DNA of 64,000 nucleotides from NCBI RefSeq assembly GCF_001435935.1, contig NZ_AZGM01000022.1, positions 62,001 through 126,000 on the forward strand, in the 5' to 3' direction. Source of the DNA: Limosilactobacillus panis DSM 6035. Lineage in GTDB: Bacteria; Bacillota; Bacilli; Lactobacillales; Lactobacillaceae. How positions within the stretch are numbered: position 1 is the first letter of the stretch; each line of letters starts with the position of its first letter. A program made the translations under genes and the position numbers. Shown in pieces: positions 45,195 to 54,392 of the stretch. Below the pieces are notes generated by a model. That model ran no database searches. It saw only the letters and a program-made list of their open reading frames with translations, and was not told the origin of the DNA.

Positions 45195-46921
45195 AGTTCA
45201 CGGTAACGGGCATTGTTAGCCCACAGTTCGGCCGGCTTACCGTGCATCTCAAGCTGACCGTCTTCAATAAAGACAACCTGGTCAAAGCGCTCAATTCCCT
45301 GGAGGTGGTGGGTAATCCAGATCAGGTTTTTCCCCGCTAGCTGGTTCAGGATCGTATCAATAACCGCCTGCTCCGTGATGGGGTCCAGGCCAACGGTTGG
45401 CTCGTCAAGGAGGACGATGGGCGTATCCTTGAGCAAGATTCGCGCCAGGGCCAGCCGGTGACGTTCACCACCGGAGAAGCGAAGGCCGGCCTCATCAACC
45501 TTCGTTTCGATACCGTGGGGGAGGGCCTTAACCATCTCCGCGAGGCCGACCCGCTTGAGGACGTCCCAGACCTGGTCATCACTAGCCTCTTCGTTACCAA
45601 GGCGGATGTTATTTGCAACTGTCGTGTTAAAGAGGTATGGCTGCTGGTTGATAACCCCAATGTATCCGGCAATGTGGTCACCAAACTGACTGGTGGCAAC
45701 ACCATTTAGCGTTACGGCACCGCTAGTCGGGACCCGGTCACCCCGCAAAAGCGCCGCGAGAGTACTCTTCCCCGCACCACTCTTCCCCAGGATGGCCAGT
45801 TTCTCACCCGGCTTAATTGTTAGGTCAATCCCGCGTAGCACGGGCCGCTTAGTGTGGGGGTACGTGTAATGGAGGTCTTTGACCCGGATTTCGTACGGCC
45901 CCGCCAGTTGGGGAACGTTTGTCGTGGGAACTGATTGCCCAGCGTTCAACCCGTTCAAGCGGACAAGCGACTTAGTGTAGACATTGGTCTCCTGGGCCGC
46001 CGCCGGAAGGGGGGCAAACGCGTCAATGAGGGGAAAGACTGCCAAGACAAAGGCCGCAATCCAGTTTGCCGGGCCACCTGGTTGACCCCCAAAGCGGGCC
46101 GCTCCCCAAAAGAGCAGGCTGACCGCCATCAAGAGGACCAGCATCTGAACGAGAAAGTCACGCAGTCGTTCAAAGCGGTGCATGGCCTTTTCGGTTGCCA
46201 GCACCTGGAGCTCATTTTCGTCATGAAGCTGTAAGTATTCCTTACCCCGACCAGCAAGGACCCAGTCACCAACCCCCAAGACATTATCAGTAAGGTTGAC
46301 GTAGAGGTCATCCTTGACCTGTTTTTCGTATTCCTGTCGGGCCCCGTTCACCAGGACCGACCACAGGGGGATGGCAATTATCATCAAAGCAAACACCAGG
46401 AGCATCCACAAGCCCATTAGGGGAGAAAGAATCCCCAGGGCGATGACGATGATGGCAAACAGGCCCCAAGCGACCAGCATTGGGAAGATCGTCCGCAGGT
46501 AGAAGTTTTGGATATGGTGGACGTCATCGGATAACAGCCCCAAGATATCACCTAACTGGTACTTGCTGTTAAAGATGGTGGCGTCCTCTTCCAGGCTGTC
46601 GTAAAGCTTCTGGCGAAGGCGCGAGGTCATCTTAAGAACCCAGTTGTGGCTGACCAGCCGTTCAACGTAGCGAAAGGCCGGGCGGGCAATCCCAAATGCC
46701 CGGGTCAGAACAATTGGCACGTAGACGAGAAGGATGTTTTCCGGGTGGGTTGCCGACTTACTAATCAAAAAACCAGCACAAAACATCAGTCCCCCACCAC
46801 AGATAAAGGTGATGATCCCTAAAGAAATCGCCAGGATTAGCGTCTTACGGTAGTGGTGCAGGTACGGCCGCACCCACCGGTCGTGCTTGAGGGCCCTTAA
46901 GAGTGGTACTTTTTTAAACAT
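45170..46921 (-). CDS. cydC: Thiol/heme-linked ABC exporter subunit CydC
   Basis: CydDC exports reduced thiols and binds heme, and is required for assembly of cytochrome bd. The protein of about 583 residues has six membrane helices (to about 320) and an ATPase domain with Walker A AILGKSGAGKSTLAALL and LRFSGGERHRLALARILL. VLLDEPTVGLDP is its Walker B. The N-terminal stretch AFRYVERLVSHNWVLKMTSRLR is typical of CydC. I chose ATG 46921, which overlaps cydD by eight bases; GTG 46933 lies directly on the Shine-Dalgarno. Gene names for the two halves vary between Bacillus and E. coli. Confidence 0.92.
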   Translation of the reverse strand: MFKKVPLLRALKHDRWVRPYLHHYRKTLILAISLGIITFICGGGLMFCAGFLISKSATHPENILLVYVPIVLTRAFGIARPAFRYVERLVSHNWVLKMTSRLRQKLYDSLEEDATIFNSKYQLGDILGLLSDDVHHIQNFYLRTIFPMLVAWGLFAIIVIALGILSPLMGLWMLLVFALMIIAIPLWSVLVNGARQEYEKQVKDDLYVNLTDNVLGVGDWVLAGRGKEYLQLHDENELQVLATEKAMHRFERLRDFLVQMLVLLMAVSLLFWGAARFGGQPGGPANWIAAFVLAVFPLIDAFAPLPAAAQETNVYTKSLVRLNGLNAGQSVPTTNVPQLAGPYEIRVKDLHYTYPHTKRPVLRGIDLTIKPGEKLAILGKSGAGKSTLAALLRGDRVPTSGAVTLNGVATSQFGDHIAGYIGVINQQPYLFNTTVANNIRLGNEEASDDQVWDVLKRVGLAEMVKALPHGIETKVDEAGLRFSGGERHRLALARILLKDTPIVLLDEPTVGLDPITEQAVIDTILNQLAGKNLIWITHHLQGIERFDQVVFIEDGQLEMHGKPAELWANNARYRELKKADQGL

Positions 46922-48632
46922 TTTCCTTTTCACCTCGCATTTCGTTCATCAGCCGGGCAAAGTAGCCCTTCTTCTCCTGGAGCTTATCAAAGGTCCCCTG
47001 CTCCACCAGCTCACCATGGTTCATCACCAGGATATAGTCCATCTGCTTCATCCAGTGCAGACGGTGGGTCGCAAAGAAGACTAACCGGTGTTCCATCAGC
47101 GGCAGCATCCGCTTTTTCAGGTCCATCTCGGTCTCAATATCCAGGTGGGCGGTTGGCTCATCAAAAATCATGACCCGGCGCTTTTTATCCAGGAAGGCCC
47201 GGGCAAGCGCAATTCGCTGTGCCTGACCTCCAGAAAGCACCCGTTTCCCGTTACCAATCACGGTGTCAAGTCCTTCTGGTAAGTCGGCTAAAAGATCATC
47301 CAAGCCGACAACATGGATGGCATGACGGACCGCATCGTCACTAACGTCCGGTGTGTAAAAGGCGATATTGTCCCGCAGGGTAGCCGTAAAGACATACGGG
47401 TTCTGGGGAATGTAGAGGAGCTGCTGCTTCCACTCCGGGATGTCCAGCGTTGGCGCCGCCTGTCCCTGAACAGTCACCGTCCCCCCTGTCGGCGTTAAGA
47501 AACCACTGAGGAGGTTAATCAAGGTCGTCTTGCCGGCCCCACTCATCCCAATGATCCCCACCTTCTGGTAGCCCTGAATGGCAAGAGAGAAGGGCTTAAT
47601 CGTTGTTCCATTGGGGTAGCGGAATTGGAGGTTGTCAACCGTTAACTTGTCCTCAGCCGTCCACGGATGAAGGGACAGGTCGACCGTCTTTTCAGCGGGG
47701 TTCGTGATTAGCTGGTGAATCTTCTTAAAGGCGTTCTTACCGTTTAAAGTGGCGTGAAAGTCCCCCGCAAAGTTACGGATCGGCAGGAAGTATTCAGGCG
47801 CTAAAATCAGGACCGCCAAAGCCGGGAACAGGTTGATGGTCCCGTTAATCAGGCCAAAACCGAGGTAAACGGCAATTACGGCAATTGAAAGAGTCGTAAA
47901 AAAGTCCAGGGCAAAGGTAGACAGCATTGCCACCTTGAGGACCCGCATTGTCCGTCCCCGGAACAGCTCACTAGAGCGGAAAATACTCTTGGAGTACCGC
48001 TTACTGAGACCCAAGTACTTCAAGGTATCAATTCCCCGCAAGGAATCAATGAAGTTGTTGGACAGCTTCTGAAAGTTACCAAACTGCTTTTCCGCCCGGG
48101 CCTGAGCGGCGTGCCCAAGGATAATCATGAACAGTACAATCAGGGGGTACATAATCAACAGGATAAGGGCAGACTTCCAATCTAGAAAGGCCGCGGCAAT
48201 CAGAGCCAAAACGGGAACAATCATCATGGTAATGACCTTTGAGAAAGTCAATTTGACGTATTCGCGAACCTCGCTAATTCCGTCCACCACCATGGTGATC
48301 ATACTTCCCGTCCCCTGCTTTTGCACCAGGGCGGGCACCATCACAAACAGCTTCTTTAAAAGTCGCTTGCGGAGGCTTTGGGCTGTTTTTCCGGCATAGT
48401 CATCCAGCCAGCGGTTACTTAACCAGGCCAATAACTGGCGGCCCGTAAAGCAAGCCGCAAATGCCAATAGCATCAAGTAGTTCAAGGTGTGGCCAGCCCA
48501 TAAACGGGTAATGACCGCACTGAGGGCGAGCGCCTGACCAATAATTAAAAAGGCCTGCAGAACATCAAGTCCCGCAAGCCTTTTACTGATTGATTTAGCT
48601 CCCGCGAGTTGAAATAGCTCTCGATCAATCAT
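46914..48632 (-). CDS. cydD: Thiol/heme-linked ABC exporter subunit CydD
   Basis: This is the other half of the CydDC heterodimer. The 572-residue protein has six helices and an ATPase domain with IGMSGAGKTTLINLL and VLSGGQAQRIALARAFL. MIFDEPTAHLD is its Walker B. The N-terminal part (SISKRLAGLDVLQAFLIIGQ) resembles CydD. Its ATG overlaps the cydB stop by one base (TAATG), so cydB and cydD translation is coupled. In Bacillus naming this third gene is called cydC. Confidence 0.92.
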   Translation of the reverse strand: MIDRELFQLAGAKSISKRLAGLDVLQAFLIIGQALALSAVITRLWAGHTLNYLMLLAFAACFTGRQLLAWLSNRWLDDYAGKTAQSLRKRLLKKLFVMVPALVQKQGTGSMITMVVDGISEVREYVKLTFSKVITMMIVPVLALIAAAFLDWKSALILLIMYPLIVLFMIILGHAAQARAEKQFGNFQKLSNNFIDSLRGIDTLKYLGLSKRYSKSIFRSSELFRGRTMRVLKVAMLSTFALDFFTTLSIAVIAVYLGFGLINGTINLFPALAVLILAPEYFLPIRNFAGDFHATLNGKNAFKKIHQLITNPAEKTVDLSLHPWTAEDKLTVDNLQFRYPNGTTIKPFSLAIQGYQKVGIIGMSGAGKTTLINLLSGFLTPTGGTVTVQGQAAPTLDIPEWKQQLLYIPQNPYVFTATLRDNIAFYTPDVSDDAVRHAIHVVGLDDLLADLPEGLDTVIGNGKRVLSGGQAQRIALARAFLDKKRRVMIFDEPTAHLDIETEMDLKKRMLPLMEHRLVFFATHRLHWMKQMDYILVMNHGELVEQGTFDKLQEKKGYFARLMNEMRGEKENV

Positions 48633-49648
48633 TAATTAGCCTCCCCAACTTTAGGCATCTCAATCCGTTTCCGGAAAATCCAGTATGCCCAAATTGTGTA
48701 AGCCAGTACACAAGGTACCAGAATAACTGTCGCAATCGTCATCACAATCAAAGTGTAGTTGGATGAGGATGCGCTTTGGATAACAAGATCAAATTTCGCA
48801 CTGATTGAAGAAATCATTACCCGTGGGAAGAGGCCACAGAAGATTAAGGCAACCAGTGATACCAGGGTCAAACCACTTGCTGCAAATGCGTACCCCTGCT
48901 TATTCTTGAAGGTCGAAACGTGGGCCCAAACAGAGAAGCCAACGATCAGGACCAGGCAAAGCAAGGTTGCAACGGGGTGAACCTTGATAAAGTCGGTTTG
49001 GAAGAGCAGCAGTAAGGCAAAGACCACTTCACCAACATAGAGGACCCAGTAAAGGGCCTGGGCAAAGTTCTGTGCCCGCTCAGAAACGGGGCCCTTGGTC
49101 TTTAAGGTGATGTAGTTTAAACCGTGCAGGTAAGTCAACAGGGCCAGGGCAATTCCACCGACAATTGAGAACCAGTTGAAGTAGTCAAAGAAGTGGGCGT
49201 GAATGTTACCAGCAGCGTCAATTGGCATCCCCTTAATCATTGAGATAAACATTACCCCAAATAGGAATGGTACTAAGAAGCTGCAGAAGGCCAGGATCCG
49301 GTCCCAAACCGGCTTCTTTTCATCCGAACTCTTAGCACGAAATTCAAATGAGACCCCCCGCAAAATCAGGCCAACCAGGATGAACAAAAGGATCAAGTAG
49401 TAGCCAGAGAAGAGGGTTGCGTACCAGTATGGGAAGGAGGCAAACATTGCTCCCCCGGCGGTAATCAACCAAACTTCGTTACCGTCCCATACCGGGCCGA
49501 TTGTTCTAATGATTTGGCTCTTTTCACCTTCGTTGTGGGCAAGTGTGCCAACAGCCATCCCTACTCCGTAGTCAAATCCATCCAGGAAGAAGAAGCCGGA
49601 GAACAGGACACCAATTAACAAGAACCATAGTGCTTGTAGAAATGACAT
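48632..49648 (-). CDS. cydB: Cytochrome bd oxidase subunit II
   Basis: CydB is the structural partner of CydA in the bd-type quinol oxidase. The 338-residue protein has about eight or nine membrane helices, starting FLQALWFLLIGVLFSGFFFLDGFDYGVGM, here quoted in part as LDGFDYGVGM (about residues 23-32), which is the conserved first-helix motif. WDGNEVWLITAGGAMFASFP (about 54-73) is another. It begins next to the cydA stop. Confidence 0.96.
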   Translation of the reverse strand: MSFLQALWFLLIGVLFSGFFFLDGFDYGVGMAVGTLAHNEGEKSQIIRTIGPVWDGNEVWLITAGGAMFASFPYWYATLFSGYYLILLFILVGLILRGVSFEFRAKSSDEKKPVWDRILAFCSFLVPFLFGVMFISMIKGMPIDAAGNIHAHFFDYFNWFSIVGGIALALLTYLHGLNYITLKTKGPVSERAQNFAQALYWVLYVGEVVFALLLLFQTDFIKVHPVATLLCLVLIVGFSVWAHVSTFKNKQGYAFAASGLTLVSLVALIFCGLFPRVMISSISAKFDLVIQSASSSNYTLIVMTIATVILVPCVLAYTIWAYWIFRKRIEMPKVGEAN

Positions 49649-51082
49649 TTAGAAGGCCCCCTTTGCAAATGGATCAGTTGCTTTCTTGTCAGCCTGGGCG
49701 GCGTCCCATTCAACCGGATCGTTATGCAGGAAGCGGACGATCAGGGCAATCAGGACAATTGCCAAGCTGGTGAACAATACAAAGTAAATGATATTTGACG
49801 TCAGTAGTGAAGCAACAGAAACGTTTGGCGATACACTTTGCTTGATGGTGAACAGGCCATAAACTGTCCATGGTGCCCGCCCAAATTCGGTAATGAACCA
49901 ACCAGCGGTGTTAGCCAGGAATGGTGAGAAGGTAAGAATGGCCATTACCCATAATATCCACCGGTGATTGTAAAGTGTCTCCTTGCCGCGCCTCGTCATT
50001 ACCAGACCGACAATTGAAACGAGGGCAAGTAGTGCAGCAAATCCACACATTACCCGGAAGCTCCAGAACAAGGTGTTAACTGGAACGTAGTAGTTCATCT
50101 TTTGCCCATCAATGTGGGTGCCGTACTTCTTTTCTAATTGAGCGTTAACTTCTTCCATCCCGGTTACTGAACCAGAAGCCTTGTGGTAAGAAAGCACACT
50201 CAGCATTACCGGAATCTCAACCTTACCATTGACCTGGTGGGTCTTTGGATTAGCAATTCCAACTACCGTCCACGGTGCCGGACTCTTGGTTGTCTTGTAA
50301 ACCGCTTCGGTAGCGGCAAACTTCATTGGCTGTTCCTTAATCAGGTATTGCATCTGCATATCCCCAGCAGTAATGGAACCGAGGGAGAAGATCAGCATTA
50401 ACCAGAGGCCAACCCGCATTGTCTTGTGGTAAATCTGTTTATTTTCATCGGATATTGCCCGCTTCTTCAACAGTTGGAAGGCCGCCAGACCGGTGATGAT
50501 GGTTGCACCTGTTAACAGGGCCCCCATCAGGACGTGGCTGAGTTCAAAGAGCAGTTGTGGGTTAGACAGCAGGGCCCCAAAGTTAACCATTTCGGCCCGG
50601 CCGTTACGAATTGCAAAGCCCACTGGGTGTTGCATAAACGAGTTCGCCGTCAAGATCCACAGGGCACTCGTAACCGTCCCAAACACGATCATCCAGATAA
50701 AGAATAAGTGCAAGCCCTTCTTAACCCGGTCCCAGGTAAATACCCACAGACCGATGAAGGTCGATTCAATAAAGAATGATAGCAACGCTTCAAAGGCCAG
50801 TGGTGCCCCGAAGATATCACCCATGAACCGTGAATAATCAGACCAGTTCATCCCAAATTGGAATTCCTGAATCAGTCCAGTTACAACCCCAACAGCAAAA
50901 CTTAGCATGAAGATATTACCCCAGAACTTAGTCATTTTCTTATATGACGGGTTCTTGGTGCGGTAATACATTGTTTCCATGACTGCGACAACGAAGACCG
51001 TCCCGATTGAAAACGGAACGAAGAAAAAGTGAAAGACCGTCGTCATCGCAAACTGGAACCGCGCTAAATTAACAATATCCAT
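49649..51082 (-). CDS. cydA: Cytochrome bd oxidase subunit I
   Basis: CydA carries the three hemes and the quinol site of the bd oxidase, which reduces oxygen to water. The 477-residue protein has His in FHFFFVPFSIG (about residue 18, heme b595/d ligand), the GRxPW-type motif ITEFGRAPWTVYGLF in place of the more usual GRQPW, and the short Q-loop of Firmicutes. Heme is not made by most lactobacilli, so the complex probably needs external heme. It is the first gene of cydABCD, behind candidate CcpA and Rex sites. Confidence 0.96.
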   Translation of the reverse strand: MDIVNLARFQFAMTTVFHFFFVPFSIGTVFVVAVMETMYYRTKNPSYKKMTKFWGNIFMLSFAVGVVTGLIQEFQFGMNWSDYSRFMGDIFGAPLAFEALLSFFIESTFIGLWVFTWDRVKKGLHLFFIWMIVFGTVTSALWILTANSFMQHPVGFAIRNGRAEMVNFGALLSNPQLLFELSHVLMGALLTGATIITGLAAFQLLKKRAISDENKQIYHKTMRVGLWLMLIFSLGSITAGDMQMQYLIKEQPMKFAATEAVYKTTKSPAPWTVVGIANPKTHQVNGKVEIPVMLSVLSYHKASGSVTGMEEVNAQLEKKYGTHIDGQKMNYYVPVNTLFWSFRVMCGFAALLALVSIVGLVMTRRGKETLYNHRWILWVMAILTFSPFLANTAGWFITEFGRAPWTVYGLFTIKQSVSPNVSVASLLTSNIIYFVLFTSLAIVLIALIVRFLHNDPVEWDAAQADKKATDPFAKGAF

Positions 51083-51110
51083 TGTTAATCCCCTCCAGTA
51101 AACAAATAGC

Positions 51111-51128
51111 TTATCACATGTTTAACAA
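51111..51128 (-). promoter_or_regulatory. Weak Rex-like site upstream of cydA
   Basis: On the minus strand TTGTTAAACATGTGATAA matches the Rex consensus at nine of twelve defined positions. It lies between the promoter and the cydA start. Weak on its own. Confidence 0.35.
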
Positions 51129-51148
51129 TAATTGCTTATTACATTTTA

Positions 51149-51177
51149 AGTGTACAACTCATAGCGCTTTCTTTCAA
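51149..51177 (-). promoter_or_regulatory. Promoter of cydABCD
   Basis: On the minus strand TTGAAA and TACACT are separated by 17 bases. Confidence 0.65.
51159..51173 (-). promoter_or_regulatory. Candidate cre site in the cydABCD promoter
   Basis: AAGAAAGCGCTATGA (minus strand) matches 13 of 15 positions of WTGNAANCGNWWNCA and lies between the -35 and -10 boxes, where CcpA would repress. Match only. Confidence 0.5.
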
Positions 51178-51189
51178 GCAAGATTAAAA

Positions 51190-51449
51190 TATTTATATCG
51201 GATTTTTTTATTTTCTGAACGGCCAACTTGCTATTCTTAAACATACTGCTAAGTAAGTGTTTATATTGGTGATTATTATTAGTCACATTTGGCTTGAATA
51301 ATAATGATTTTTAAATAGCACGTTATAAACGAATCACCGCTTTATGCCATTTAACGGGTGATCATTTTTTTACTAAACATGACTCCCTTATGACCTAACA
51401 AGCAGTCCCCACAAGGGTTTACATCTTTTTTAGATTATTTTTAAACAAC
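51190..51449 (+). other. Gene-free AT-rich stretch with an orphan terminator-like hairpin
   Basis: No gene is visible here. ATCACCG (51333-51339) and CGGGTGAT (51355-51362) pair, followed on the plus strand by seven T (51365-51371), although no plus-strand gene ends here. A possible promoter (TTGGCT, 17 bases, TAAATA at about 51290-51317) would give a transcript of only some 50 bases. Confidence 0.35.
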
Positions 51450-51483
51450 AAAAAAGGCTAGCGATTACTCGCCAACCTTTTTT
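51450..51483 (-). terminator. Terminator after rplL
   Basis: On the minus strand AAAAAAGGTTGGCG and CGCTAGCCTTTTTT pair with one mismatch. Confidence 0.88.
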
Positions 51484-51502
51484 GATTAAATTTATGAAGC
51501 GA

Positions 51503-51868
51503 CTACTTAAGGGTAACAGTAGCACCAGCGGCTTCAAGCTTTTCCTTGATGTCGTTAGCTTCGTCTTCCTTAACGTCTTCCTTGATAGCTGAAGGAGCAC
51601 CGTCAACCAGGTCCTTAGCATCCTTCAGGCCGACACCAGTGATGTCCTTAACAGCCTTGATAACCTTAACCTTAGCTTGACCAGCTTCAGTCAGTTCAAC
51701 AGTGAAGCTGTCCTTAGCAGCAGCGTCACCGCCAGCAGCACCGGCAGCAGCTACTGGAGCAGCAGCAGAAACGTCGAATTCGTCTTCGATTGCCTTAACA
51801 AGATCGTTAAGGTCAGAAATTGATGCTTCCTTTAATGAAGCAATGATAGCATCCTTATCAAAAGCCAT
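51503..51868 (-). CDS. rplL: Ribosomal protein L7/L12
   Basis: L7/L12 forms the flexible stalk that recruits translation GTPases. The protein of 121 residues starts [17 protein letters not shown], has an Ala-rich hinge ([13 protein letters not shown], about residues 36-48) and the C-terminal domain with [25 protein letters not shown] lies at proper distance from ATG 51868; the codons further upstream are not conserved. Second gene of rplJ-rplL. Confidence 0.98.
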   Translation of the reverse strand: MAFDKDAIIASLKEASISDLNDLVKAIEDEFDVSAAAPVAAAGAAGGDAAAKDSFTVELTEAGQAKVKVIKAVKDITGVGLKDAKDLVDGAPSAIKEDVKEDEANDIKEKLEAAGATVTLK

Positions 51869-51930
51869 GTTTATTTCCTCCAATATTTAGGTAATTAATT
51901 TTGATGTGGTATTGAACCGATATACGGTAA

Positions 51931-52431
51931 TTATGCCGCTTCGTCTTCCTTGTCGGCAACGGCCTTGACTGCACGGGCAATCTTCCGCATTGGATCTTGC
52001 AATGCAGATGCCAGCATGGACAGCAGGTCTTCGCGACTTGGCATCGTAGCGTATTCGTTGATTTCGTCGAGCGTCTTAACAGACTTTTCGATGAAGCCAC
52101 CCTTAATTTCAAGAGCGTCGTGGTCGTCAGCGAACTTCTTCAGAATCTTAGCTGGGGCAATTGGGTCTTCGTTAGAGAAGGCAACAGCAGTTGGGCCAAC
52201 AAAAGTACTCCGCAGATCTTCGTAATCAGTGCCTTCAACAGCCCGGTCAAGGATCTTGTTCTTAATAACGGACATCTTGACACCGGCGTCGCGAAGTTGC
52301 TTACGTAAGTCAGTAACTTCGGCAACCGTTAAGCCACGGTAGTCAACAACGATGGCTGATTCAGCGTCGTCAATCAAATCAACAGTTTGCTTAACGATTT
52401 CAGCCTTCTTTGCAATAGCTGCTTCACTCAT
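51931..52431 (-). CDS. rplJ: Ribosomal protein L10
   Basis: L10 anchors L7/L12 dimers on the large subunit. The protein of 166 residues starts [13 protein letters not shown], with [20 protein letters not shown] (about residues 24-43) typical of L10. GAGG-type site precedes ATG 52431; the upstream in-frame codons belong to the L10 RNA leader. L10 with L12 represses its own mRNA through that leader. Confidence 0.98.
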   Translation of the reverse strand: MSEAAIAKKAEIVKQTVDLIDDAESAIVVDYRGLTVAEVTDLRKQLRDAGVKMSVIKNKILDRAVEGTDYEDLRSTFVGPTAVAFSNEDPIAPAKILKKFADDHDALEIKGGFIEKSVKTLDEINEYATMPSREDLLSMLASALQDPMRKIARAVKAVADKEDEAA

Positions 52432-52444
52432 GAATTTCACCTCC

Positions 52445-52583
52445 TGCAATGTATTTTTGATCGGATTTATAAAAAAATCCCTATGACCGCAGACATAGAG
52501 AAGGAATTTACATTTCTTCCTCGGCAGGTACGAATTAAGGCTTAATGCCACCTGAGTCTTAGGCAGAGTCATATTTAATCAAC
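52445..52583 (-). ncRNA. L10 leader (autoregulatory ribosomal protein leader)
   Basis: On the minus strand the leader contains the conserved CCTGCCGAGG segment near 52515-52524 and ends in the attenuator hairpin CTATG-TCTGCGGT-CATAG followed by TTTTTTT (52471-52500), just before rplJ. This is the layout of the Firmicute L10 leader. Ends are estimated. Confidence 0.85.
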
Positions 52584-52589
52584 TATGAA

Positions 52590-52619
52590 AGTTTAACATG
52601 CCGCCCCCTCATCTGTAAA
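52590..52619 (-). promoter_or_regulatory. Promoter of rplJL
   Basis: On the minus strand TTTACA and TAAACT are separated by 18 bases, 159 bases before rplJ and upstream of the L10 leader. Confidence 0.6.
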
Positions 52620-52628
52620 GGGATTTTC

Positions 52629-54392
52629 TCAATTTTCTTCCTCCTGGAGACGAACTAACTTGGCATAGTAACCATTCTGGGCCATCAACTCACTGTGCCG
52701 GCCCCGCTCGACAATTTCCCCGTCGCGGAGCACCAGGATCTTATCGGCGTCCCGGATAGTTGACAGGCGGTGGGCAATGGCAATTGTGGTTTGCTGACTA
52801 CTCATTTTGTTGATGCTGGTGGTTATCATCTTTTCGGTGTGGGAATCAATATGGGCAGTAGCCTCATCAAGGATTAAAACTAACGGGTGGCGGGCCATTA
52901 CCCGGGCAAAGGCAATTAGTTGCCGCTGACCAGCCGACAGGTTACTTCCCCCTTCACTCAGGAGGGTTTCGTACTTTCTGGGCAATCGGTTTATAAAACT
53001 AGCTGCGTTGACAACCCGAGCCGCGTCCTTAATATTAGCCTGGTCCTGCTCGTCACTGTACATCCCAATATTATGGGCAACCGTCCCGTAAAAGATGACC
53101 GGGTCCTGAACGACCAGGCCCAGCCGGTGGCGTAGTTCTTTCAATGGATAGTGACGAATATCCACCCCATCAATCAGGATCTGCCCCTCCTGAAAGTCAT
53201 AAAAGCGCATCAGTAGGTTAATAATCGAGCTCTTGCCACTTCCCGTATGGCCAACCAGGGCCACCGTTTGTCCTGGTAAGACGGTAAAGGAAATATCCTT
53301 CAGCACCGGTTTGGCAGGGTCATAGCCAAAAGTGACATGACGAAACTCAATCTTGCCGTCCGTGATTTTAAGCGGGCGGGCGTCCTGGCGTGGTTGACTG
53401 GAGGGCCGGTCTAGGAGGTTAAAGATCCGGCTCCCGGCAACAATTCCCTCTTGGAAGGTTGCTAAGTTCTCCATCACACTAGTCAGGGGGTTGAAGAAGT
53501 TCTGCTGGTAGGCGATGAATGCGTACACTACCCCCGCAGCTACCATTGCCCGCTCACTATGCCAGCCAAAATAGCCCAGTGTTGCGGTTTCCGCCAGGAT
53601 GAACATTAAGCTGACCACCGGATACAGCAGAAAAGAGTCAAAGTTAATCAAGCGGTTCCGGAAGCTGAAGTAGCGATGGTTCTCATGATTGAAGCCACTC
53701 GCCAGTCGCCTTTGCTGGCCAAATTGCTGGATAACTTCAATCCCCGTCAGCGCGTCGTTAAGGCGGGTGTTAAGCCTGCTCAATGATGCGCGGACCCGTT
53801 GATACACTGGAACACTGAGGCGCTGGTAACAATAAACCAGGATAATGATAACCGCCAGTAACCCCAAAGTGGTCCAAGCCAGTACCGGACTGACCGCCAT
53901 CATTGCGATAAAGGCGGCAATTAGACCGGTTAGTGCCACCACCAGGTTTAGAATCAGGTTCCAAAAATTGTACAGTGTCTTGGTGTCGTTCGTAACCCGG
54001 GAGACAATTTCACCAACGGGGGTCTCATCAAAGAACTTCATCCCCAAAAAGTAGACATGGCGAATTAGCCGGTCCCGTAAACTTTCGAGTGTTCGTTCGG
54101 CCCCCACCGCAAAGCTGTAGGCCTGAATAAATTGGAGGAGGGCCCGGATCACCGTTAAAACGCCATATATTCCTGTAAACAAGATGATCCACTTTAATAA
54201 TACCGGCCCGTGGCGCAGGTAGTGGTCAATGTAGTACTGAATCAACCGTGGTAGTAAAAGGTTAACGATGCTAAGGGCCACCGCCATTACAATTGCTAAG
54301 GTAAACTGCCACCAAAAGGGCCGGGCAGCATGGAAAATCCGGCGTAGTATTTTTCCCTGCTGCCGGTGGGTTAATTGCTTCTTTTTATCCAT
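52629..54392 (-). CDS. ABC exporter half-transporter (LmrD/YheH type)
   Basis: The 587-residue protein fuses six membrane helices (to about residue 320) to an ATPase domain with VALVGHTGSGKSSIINLL, LSAGQRQLIAFARVMA and LILDEATAHID. It resembles the B half of heterodimeric multidrug exporters such as LmrCD or YheHI. Its ATG overlaps the original stop of the upstream half (54385-56131) by eight bases, so the two were made as a pair. Since that partner is broken, function as a heterodimer is lost unless it pairs otherwise. The substrate is unknown. Confidence 0.88.
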   Translation of the reverse strand: MDKKKQLTHRQQGKILRRIFHAARPFWWQFTLAIVMAVALSIVNLLLPRLIQYYIDHYLRHGPVLLKWIILFTGIYGVLTVIRALLQFIQAYSFAVGAERTLESLRDRLIRHVYFLGMKFFDETPVGEIVSRVTNDTKTLYNFWNLILNLVVALTGLIAAFIAMMAVSPVLAWTTLGLLAVIIILVYCYQRLSVPVYQRVRASLSRLNTRLNDALTGIEVIQQFGQQRRLASGFNHENHRYFSFRNRLINFDSFLLYPVVSLMFILAETATLGYFGWHSERAMVAAGVVYAFIAYQQNFFNPLTSVMENLATFQEGIVAGSRIFNLLDRPSSQPRQDARPLKITDGKIEFRHVTFGYDPAKPVLKDISFTVLPGQTVALVGHTGSGKSSIINLLMRFYDFQEGQILIDGVDIRHYPLKELRHRLGLVVQDPVIFYGTVAHNIGMYSDEQDQANIKDAARVVNAASFINRLPRKYETLLSEGGSNLSAGQRQLIAFARVMARHPLVLILDEATAHIDSHTEKMITTSINKMSSQQTTIAIAHRLSTIRDADKILVLRDGEIVERGRHSELMAQNGYYAKLVRLQEEEN

